DNA of 64,000 bases from Linyphia triangularis (lineage: Eukaryota > Arthropoda > Arachnida > Araneae > Linyphiidae). The DNA is taken from positions 9,887,401 to 9,951,400 of the forward strand of contig OZ021722.1 of assembly GCA_963978545.1 (NCBI GenBank), given 5' to 3'. Position 1 is the stretch's first letter; every line of letters begins with the position of its first letter. Below the pieces are notes generated by a model. The model saw only the letters and a list, made by a program, of their open reading frames with translations. It ran no database searches and was not told where the DNA came from. The position numbers and the translations under genes are program-made. Shown here one piece after another: positions 57,540 to 64,000 of this stretch.

Positions 57540-57930
57540 TTAGTTTTGGGGGGGGGAAACGACACATTCAGCTCGAAGCGAATGTGACGTCACTTCATTT
57601 GAAACAACTTGGCATGAAACGCAGCAGCGGAAACCAGTTTTGCAAGTTTCTCGCTATCGCGCCAACCGGTATGGGATATAGCAATTGTCTACCAAACACA
57701 CGCCAAAAATTTGGCAGAAACCTTACGATAACCGTAGAACCAGAAGGATGTCGTGACGTCACAGCTATAGCGATTCGTTTTGAACGGACGGGCTTTCCAC
57801 GTAATTTCTTTTCTTAGTATTTAAATAACTATTTTTGTAAAGAATTTTTGTTTGAATATTTGGAATCAGAAATTCTTCATAAATATAAACAAAATTTCAC
57901 TCGTTTTTAAAAAATGCGGAAATTGTCCAT
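57540..57930 (-). repeat. Dispersed repeat with paired TGACGTCA sites, copy 2
   Basis: The reverse complement matches 5970-6155: TGACGTCA at both ends (57588-57595 and 57753-57760), CAAGTTTCTCGC and GGTATGGGATATAGCAATTG inside. The flanking AAAATGCGGAAATTGTCCAT also matches the first copy near 6306. Confidence 0.65.
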
Positions 57931-57959
57931 TCAATACGATTAAACACGACATTTCTCTG

Positions 57960-59029
57960 TTGGTAATTAATAAGTTGATATATTTTTAAATCTTAATTTT
58001 TATCAAATTTCTCTACCATCCTTCAACTTTCTTTGGCCATACGCAGTTATAGCAGAAAAAGTAAACGACAAATATCTACTGTTTAATCGTAACCTCATTA
58101 TTTTCTCATAACAAGAAAATGCCCTATCTCATCACCAGTTGAAGGATAGGGTCTGTTTTGGGGGTCTTTGTAAAGGGAAGGTCGTTTATTTGTAGATATC
58201 TAATGTAAATTATCATTTTAAGCTAATTTGAAAAAAGAAAAAAAAAAAAGTTTCCTAATTTATATAATTTTTTTTAATGAATTTTAATGTTTTGATTATT
58301 TTATATAAGGACCTTCTGAGTTTATTATTTTAAGTTTGTATGACTCACTTCTGACGTTTTAGTTACAGTTTGAGACAATTTTTTTTTTAATCGTGTCCAA
58401 AAGTGAAATTAGTTTTAGTTCATATTTGTTGATTTCAGTTCGACTTAAAATGACTATTTTAATGATTGTAGCAATACTCTGACATATCCAAAATGTTTTT
58501 TTTTTTTATTAGATTACAAACATAATGAAATTAGAATGGTTTTTTTTTATCCTCACGTTATCCTTTGTTTTAATTATTTGAAAATTCTGAAATGATTATA
58601 TCTTGATTGCAGATATGATTCTGTATATTTCTATAAAGACCAAATATGTCTACTTTCTGTATTTCTGAAAAGTGCCGTTTTAGGAGCCAATATTCAAGAT
58701 TTTGATTTTTCCGAAATGAAGGTTTTCTTAGAATTTTTTTTTTAAATGATTGTTTAAAACATTCATGAGAAATTTGAATGTTTTTTTATTCATTTAATAG
58801 TGTTTTATATAATATCGTTAAAATTGTCTTAATTACTTTATTTGCTTTTATATTTCTTTCTTCATAGTTGTATTAATGTTTGTTTAAGGTCTCCGTCTCT
58901 TTTATTTTATTGTGTTTTCATTATTTTTTTGACCAATATATATTTTTTTGTGTATAAGGTTTAGACCTCGTTTGATCTATTATTTATATAATATGGTAAT
59001 ATATGAGACAGAAAAGACATAGGTATAGA
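57960..59029. other. Intergenic AT-rich stretch
   Basis: T-rich sequence without gene, RNA or clear repeat boundaries. Confidence 0.5.
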
Positions 59030-59289
59030 TGTGGGATTTCCCCCCCGACTCGAGCACTTCGGATCGTATTGGTTAGGAGCAGTACTACGTCACTGCGTGA
59101 CGTTGCTGCTTCCTGCCAGCCGTTTTATTTGAATTTCATTCCACGCTATGTAACTAAATTTGTAAGAGCTCTTCGGAGCGATGTACCAAATGTTGAACAA
59201 TAGCTTTTTTTAAAATTCCTCTAGACACCGTTAAATAAACTATGTTCATGTTAAAAAGAAGATTTTATTTCAAACTCAGCATCCCTACA
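59030..59289 (+). repeat. Candidate 5' LTR of the gypsy element at the right edge
   Basis: Starts TGTGGGATTTCC, has AATAAA at about 59234 and ends CATCCCTACA. It is followed by AAT and TGGGCGTTCGGCCGCG, a possible primer binding site. Contains inverted CRE-like half sites (TACGTCACTGCGTGACG). The partner LTR lies beyond the window, so this is a proposal. Confidence 0.4.
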
Positions 59290-60260
59290 AATTGGGCGTT
59301 CGGCCGCGATTGATTTATTTTCCCGCGATTGATTTCTTTCTCGAGATTTCTTTTCGAATGTAACAGATCAACAAATATGAATCAAACTGAAAAGCTGCTT
59401 TCACCTGAAGTTTTTTTTTAATTCCGAAGTGTCCGATGTTGTTCGCAGTGCCCCAACCAGAAGTGTGCCTCGTCCAAACCGTCCAGTAGTGCTTCAACGA
59501 CGTAATTTTGGTTCAGAACTGTCCAGTCAAGCCTATAGTCTCGAAAGGACTTAAGTTTCAGTGACCAGTTCCTGTTTGGACATTAAATTCAAGTGAACAG
59601 TTCCTGTTTGGACTTGAAATCCCCTGTCCAGTTCTTGTTCGGACGTGAAGTGACTGCTGGAAGACGTTTTGAATTGCAGCGGAAATCGGAGTTCCAGATA
59701 AGCCATTTACAACTTTATTCAAAATATTTTATATTAATTTTAGTGATAATTAAGAATTTTAATATTTAGTTGGAACAATACTTTAATATTATTTTGTCAC
59801 TAAGTAATTATTTTTTGGAATGTGTTCGTTCTTTAAAATTGTTTCGTTTTAAAATACGTTATGTATTAGCGATTTGGGAATAGAGGAAGCAAAAAAAAAA
59901 AAAAAGTTGATCATTCTGTTTCGAGTATTTAAAATAGACAGGAAGTACCAGCTGCATTTGCCATTTGATTTTTTTTATCTTTTCTTTTTAGGGTTGCTGA
60001 ATAAAAAAAAAAATATTGTGTTGTCTTATTTTTTTCCCCTAATCATATGGCCTCTGCAACTGAAGTTTTATTTATTTTTTGTTGAACTAGTTTGGAATTA
60101 TGTTTTTCAGAAAAGAATTTTTGGAAAGATATTTTCTTTAATGTTACATGTAAATGATAAATTGGTGGAATCGTTGTGGTATTGTTTATATTTTGATAGG
60201 ATTGTTTCATGTATCCGGTATCAAATAATAGCAGTTGTTGTTATGCCACATTATAAAAGA

Positions 60261-60857
60261 TAGAGTTTAATTGATTTGTGAAATTCTAGTGTTAATATTT
60301 CTTTGGTGTGCTTTTGTACTGTCGTCGTGCAGTGTTAACGGAAAAGTTAAAGTGTTTTTAAAAGCATAAGCCAAAAGGCTGTTTGGGAAATATTAGACAT
60401 TGTTTTTCTTAAGAAAAGAAAACTATTTAGAATTTCTAGAAATCTGTATTTACAGTCGTAAAATAGAGTTTAATTGATTTGTGAAATTCTGGTGGTAATA
60501 TTTCTTTAGTATGCTTTTTACTGTCGTCGAGCAGTATTAACTTGAATGTTAAGGTATTTTTAAAGCATAAGCCAAAAGGTTGTTTAAGAAATATTGGGTG
60601 TAGTTTTTTTTAAGAAAAGAAAACTATTTAGAATTTCTAGAAATCTGTATTTGCAGTCGTAAAATAGACAATTTTAAAAATAATTGAATTAATAATTTGT
60701 GAAATTCTGGTGGTAATATTTCTTTAGTATGCTTTTTACTGTCGTCGAGCAGTATTAACTTGAATGTTAAGGTATTTTTAAAGCATAAGCCAAAAGGTTG
60801 TTTAAGAAATATTGGGTGTAGTTTTTTTTAAGAAAAGAAAACTTTAGAATTTCTGTG
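60261..60857 (+). repeat. Three tandem units of about 203-218 bp upstream of gag-pol
   Basis: Anchors GAAATTCT(A/G)G at 60280, 60483 and 60701. Each unit contains ACTGTCGTCG(T/A)GCAGT, AAGCATAAGCCAAAAGG and AAGAAAAGAAAACT. Units 2 and 3 are almost identical; unit 1 is more diverged. It lies in the leader of the gypsy element that follows. Confidence 0.88.
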
Positions 60858-61268
60858 AATTTGATTTAGCTACTCATTGGGAGTTAGTTTAAAATATATT
60901 TTTTTAAAAATTGAAGTTGCTATGCAATCAATTGTAGTTTGATAAATTGTATTTTGCAGAATAATTTATGTGTGTAATGATTTGTATATGATTAGCTATA
61001 TTAATTTTTATTAGACAGTAATATTTACAAGTTCTAATTTAATGATAAAGATTAATTAGTGGGTATAGATTGTTTTCTCTGCTGTTTTGATTGGCAAAAC
61101 ATTTGAATACCACTTAGGGATTCTAATTAAAATTCCCTGGAACCGTCAGTAAGCTGAGGAAAGTTCGTTGTAAGGTTCATTCTTATTTAAAGTTTAAACC
61201 CACGTGAAATATAGTTGAAAATTATTAAAAGGTTAATATTTTCGCATTGTTTTTGTTCGAAAGTTATC

Positions 61269-64000
61269 ATGTCCTATTTAAGTAAGGGTCGTAAGACTGA
61301 CTTAGTTGAGGTCGCTGAGGAGTTGGGTTTGACTCCGGATGATGGAAGTAAGGTAGCAGATATCAGAAAACTGATTTTAGAAAGTGATGACTATGATGAA
61401 GAAACGACGCGTATAATTTTGAATCGAATCATCGAAGAGAGGACGGAGCAAGAGGTACGAACCCGAGAACGTGAAGAGAGGGAAACTCAACTTGAGATGC
61501 AACGCTTGGAGGTTCAGCGCATGCAACTGCAGACTGCTGCTGTGGTTCCAAGACGAAGTGAAGAAACTCAACAAAAGATCCCGCTTGCTCAGATAACACC
61601 TAAATTCGATGAGAAAAAAGACGAAATGGGGTTGTTCCTTGTCAACTTTGAAAGACGCGCAGAAATGGCTAGAGTTCCTAAGGAAGATTGGGTTGCCTAC
61701 CTACTTCATGTGATGCCATCAGATATCTCGAACATGCTTGCTCGAGAGTCGGTTGAAAATGCAAACAATTTTGATTATGTCAAAGAGTTAATTTTGAAGA
61801 AATACAAATTAACGTCTGAAAAATTGAAGAACTTGTTTTATCGACATGTCAAAAGTCCAGATAAGACATGGAGGAGCTACGCACATGAGCTGAGCTGCTA
61901 TTTTAAAGAATGGATAGCTGATTTAAAAGTCGACTCTTTTGAAGACTTAGTGGACTTGCTCATCACTGAACAGTTAAAATTTAGAGCTCCAGAAGACATA
62001 AAAGAACACTTTTTCAAAGAATGGTTAAATCTGAAAAAGCCAGACGATATCGCTGAAATGTTCGATGAATTTGAAAGTTTGAAGGAGAGTCTCACAAAGA
62101 GAAATTTTCATGGGAAACCTTACAGAAAATTTAATGAAAATCGCACGAGTCAAGAGCATTCAGGCTACAAGGGATTGAGGCATGTTAAGTCTGAAACTGA
62201 AGACAACAGACCAATGTCTGGTCAACGCAAGTTTCACGGACAGAAGAAGCTCCTTTGCTTTGAATGTGGTTCTCCAGAACATCTGCGTAATTCATGTCCT
62301 AAAGTCGTTCGAGACAAGAACAATAAGGCTGAGAAAGATCGTGAAAAAACTCCTGAAACACACCTGGTACAAGTTGCCGTAGGATCAAATGAACCCAAAG
62401 ATTATCCGGATGTCGATCTTAATAAATTTGTGAAGAAAATCAAATTGGGTGAAGTAACCGCTACAGCACTTCTAGACACAGGCAGTACACGTAATATCTT
62501 ACGAGATGACATCTACAGAAAAATTAAGCCCCTTCCTTTACTGTCGAAAAATACATCAGTTTTGACCGGCCTAGGCAAAGGTCTAGTTAGAACCATGGGA
62601 TCGTTCCAGCAAGTAGTCGACATTGACGGACACGTTTGCCGACTTGACTTTCAAGTTATCCCTGTTGAGGATTTCAATTTTGAAGCCATCATTGGGTCAG
62701 CATTTTTAGCTCATGCTCCCTGTCCTTTTCATGAGAAGACTGAAACTCTCTTGGATGAGTCAGCTGAATGGATATTCTTAACAGAAGATGGAACAGCGAA
62801 TGAGTTGGATCTTAATCATATCAAGGAAGCAAATCTTCGTCGAAGTGTAACAGACCTTGTAACCTCCTACCAACCGAAGAAAACAAAGTTCACTGATATT
62901 TCAATGAAAATCATTTTGGAAGATGAAATACCAGTTTACCAAAGAGCCCGTCGACTGTCGTTTTCTGAACGACAAGAAGTCAACAAGCAAATAGACGAGT
63001 GGTTGAAGGATGGAATTGTTCGTCCCAGTTCATCAGATTATGCAAGTCCTGTGGTACTTGTCAAGAAGAAAGATCTCACAACACGAATCTGCGTGGATTA
63101 CAGACAATTAAATCGCAAGCTAGTTAAAGATAGATTTCCGTTGCCCTTGATTGAAGACGTTCTTGACCGGTTGCAAGATGCCACAGTGTTCAGCACCTTA
63201 GACTTGAAGAATGGATTTTTCCATGTGCCAGTTGAAGAAAACAGTCGCAAGTACACATCATTCATTGTTCCGGATGGACAGTATGAATTTTTAAAAGTTC
63301 CTTTTGGACTCAGTACAAGTCCAAGTGTATTCCAGAGATATGTGTACAGTGTATTCAGAGATCTAATGAAAGAAGGCGTTATTGTTATTTATATGGATGA
63401 TTTGATAATTCCGTCAAACGATGAAGCAGAAGGTGTAGAGAAATTGAAAATTGTTCTTCAAAGAGCATCCGAATATGGACTGGAAATAAAGACAAATAAA
63501 TGTCAGTTTTTAAAGCACTCAGTAGAATTTCTGGGTCACATTGTTGAAAATGGAACAGTTCGTCCATCGAGTGAGAAGACACTCGCCGTTAAAAAATTTC
63601 CTATTCCAACAAATGTTAAGCAAATACAAAGTTTCCTTGGCCTCACAGGTTACTTCAGGAAGTTTATTCAAGGGTATTCGAAGATCGCAAAACCCCTTAG
63701 TGATCTCCTTCGAAAGGACTGTCCATTTGTGTTCGGGTATGAGCAAAAGGATGCCTACGAGAAACTTAAATACCTTCTCGCCACAAGCCCCGTTTTACAT
63801 CTATTCAAGCCAGGTCGAAAAACTGAATTGCACACAGACGCCAGCAAAGAAGGTTTCGGTGCCGTACTTCTTCAGGAGTCTGACGATGAACAATTACATC
63901 CCGTCCATTTCATGTCTAAAAAAACCAGTCCAGCGGAAGAAAAATATAGCTGTTATGAATTGGAGGTTCTCGCAATTGTAGAAGCCTTAAAAAAGCTGCG
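61269..64000 (+). CDS. Gag-pol polyprotein of a second Ty3/gypsy element (open, runs off the window)
   Basis: 910 intact codons with no stop to the edge. The N-terminal Gag has a charged coiled-coil stretch rich in Glu/Arg/Gln (about residues 55-95) and a capsid-like middle. One zinc knuckle CFECGSPEHLRNSC starts at residue 330. The protease has LLDTGST (Asp near 403). Reverse transcriptase has IVIYMDDLI with YMDD at 63390-63401 (residues 708-711), then FLGLTGYFRKFI and the RNase H start LHTDASKEGFGAVL. Gag and Pol are fused in one frame. The start ATG is the first in frame and opens MSYLSKGRK. RNase H is cut by the window end and integrase lies beyond it. The intact frame suggests a recently active element. 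Confidence 0.93.
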   Translation, partial: MSYLSKGRKTDLVEVAEELGLTPDDGSKVADIRKLILESDDYDEETTRIILNRIIEERTEQEVRTREREERETQLEMQRLEVQRMQLQTAAVVPRRSEETQQKIPLAQITPKFDEKKDEMGLFLVNFERRAEMARVPKEDWVAYLLHVMPSDISNMLARESVENANNFDYVKELILKKYKLTSEKLKNLFYRHVKSPDKTWRSYAHELSCYFKEWIADLKVDSFEDLVDLLITEQLKFRAPEDIKEHFFKEWLNLKKPDDIAEMFDEFESLKESLTKRNFHGKPYRKFNENRTSQEHSGYKGLRHVKSETEDNRPMSGQRKFHGQKKLLCFECGSPEHLRNSCPKVVRDKNNKAEKDREKTPETHLVQVAVGSNEPKDYPDVDLNKFVKKIKLGEVTATALLDTGSTRNILRDDIYRKIKPLPLLSKNTSVLTGLGKGLVRTMGSFQQVVDIDGHVCRLDFQVIPVEDFNFEAIIGSAFLAHAPCPFHEKTETLLDESAEWIFLTEDGTANELDLNHIKEANLRRSVTDLVTSYQPKKTKFTDISMKIILEDEIPVYQRARRLSFSERQEVNKQIDEWLKDGIVRPSSSDYASPVVLVKKKDLTTRICVDYRQLNRKLVKDRFPLPLIEDVLDRLQDATVFSTLDLKNGFFHVPVEENSRKYTSFIVPDGQYEFLKVPFGLSTSPSVFQRYVYSVFRDLMKEGVIVIYMDDLIIPSNDEAEGVEKLKIVLQRASEYGLEIKTNKCQFLKHSVEFLGHIVENGTVRPSSEKTLAVKKFPIPTNVKQIQSFLGLTGYFRKFIQGYSKIAKPLSDLLRKDCPFVFGYEQKDAYEKLKYLLATSPVLHLFKPGRKTELHTDASKEGFGAVLLQESDDEQLHPVHFMSKKTSPAEEKYSCYELEVLAIVEALKKL

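Noticed and set aside
59874..60263. 129-codon open frame rich in Phe, Leu and Lys
   Set aside because: Composition follows the T- and A-rich DNA, no motif is visible, and the 3' end touches the tandem repeats.
63541..63981. 146-codon plus-strand frame
   Set aside because: Out of frame with the gypsy reverse transcriptase/RNase H that occupies the same bases.

Overview
The window is eukaryotic and AT-rich. It holds intron-split coding sequence, tRNA-derived SINEs, terminal-inverted-repeat elements and Ty3/gypsy-type retrotransposons. The one host gene is an arthropod Neurexin IV (Nrx-IV, the CNTNAP/Caspr family). Long repeat-filled introns, low GC and the transposon mix suggest a chelicerate, perhaps a spider. 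That taxonomic call is inference.

Region 1 (about 1.7-36.4 kb, + strand): a complete Nrx-IV coding region. I assembled 23 constitutive or alternative-choice coding exons plus one extra alternative exon by following GT/AG sites and reading phase. They sum to 3798 nt, or 1265 residues and a stop. The protein has a signal peptide, discoidin (F5/8C), LamG1, LamG2, EGF1, a fibrinogen-like module, LamG3, EGF2, LamG4, a Pro/Thr stalk, a transmembrane helix, a 45-residue tail with a protein 4.1-type juxtamembrane motif, and a C-terminal EWFI. The most informative feature is a pair of homologous exons (7273-7469 and 8945-9141). Both are 197 nt and have the same phases, and both encode the first half of the discoidin domain. 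Only one can be used without shifting the frame. A bipartite STAR/Quaking-type RNA motif lies just upstream of the second. A probable long 3' UTR of about 4.3 kb follows and is free of recognisable repeats.

Introns carry several layers of mobile DNA: two families of short non-autonomous elements with CAGGG-type ends and 5-bp target duplications (H1 and H2 here, including nested copies), a 5'-truncated SINE, a solo LTR with a 4-bp duplication, and short inverted-repeat elements.

Region 2 (about 36.5-64 kb): no host gene recognised. It holds tRNA-derived SINEs with target duplications, Helitron-like elements with internal tandem repeats, a 0.7-kb dispersed repeat (family R), a 238-bp foldback element, TTAA-flanked MITEs, a near-complete Ty3/gypsy element on the minus strand (44579-49284), a decayed gypsy pol fragment (56931-57455, minus), and an open gag-pol reading frame of a second gypsy element (61269 to the window edge, plus). 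At 44.1-49.8 kb three or four elements are nested inside one another.

No rRNA, functional tRNA or CRISPR was found. Repeat family names (H1, H2, R, SINE-A) are local labels. Superfamily assignments rest on termini and target duplications read by eye.
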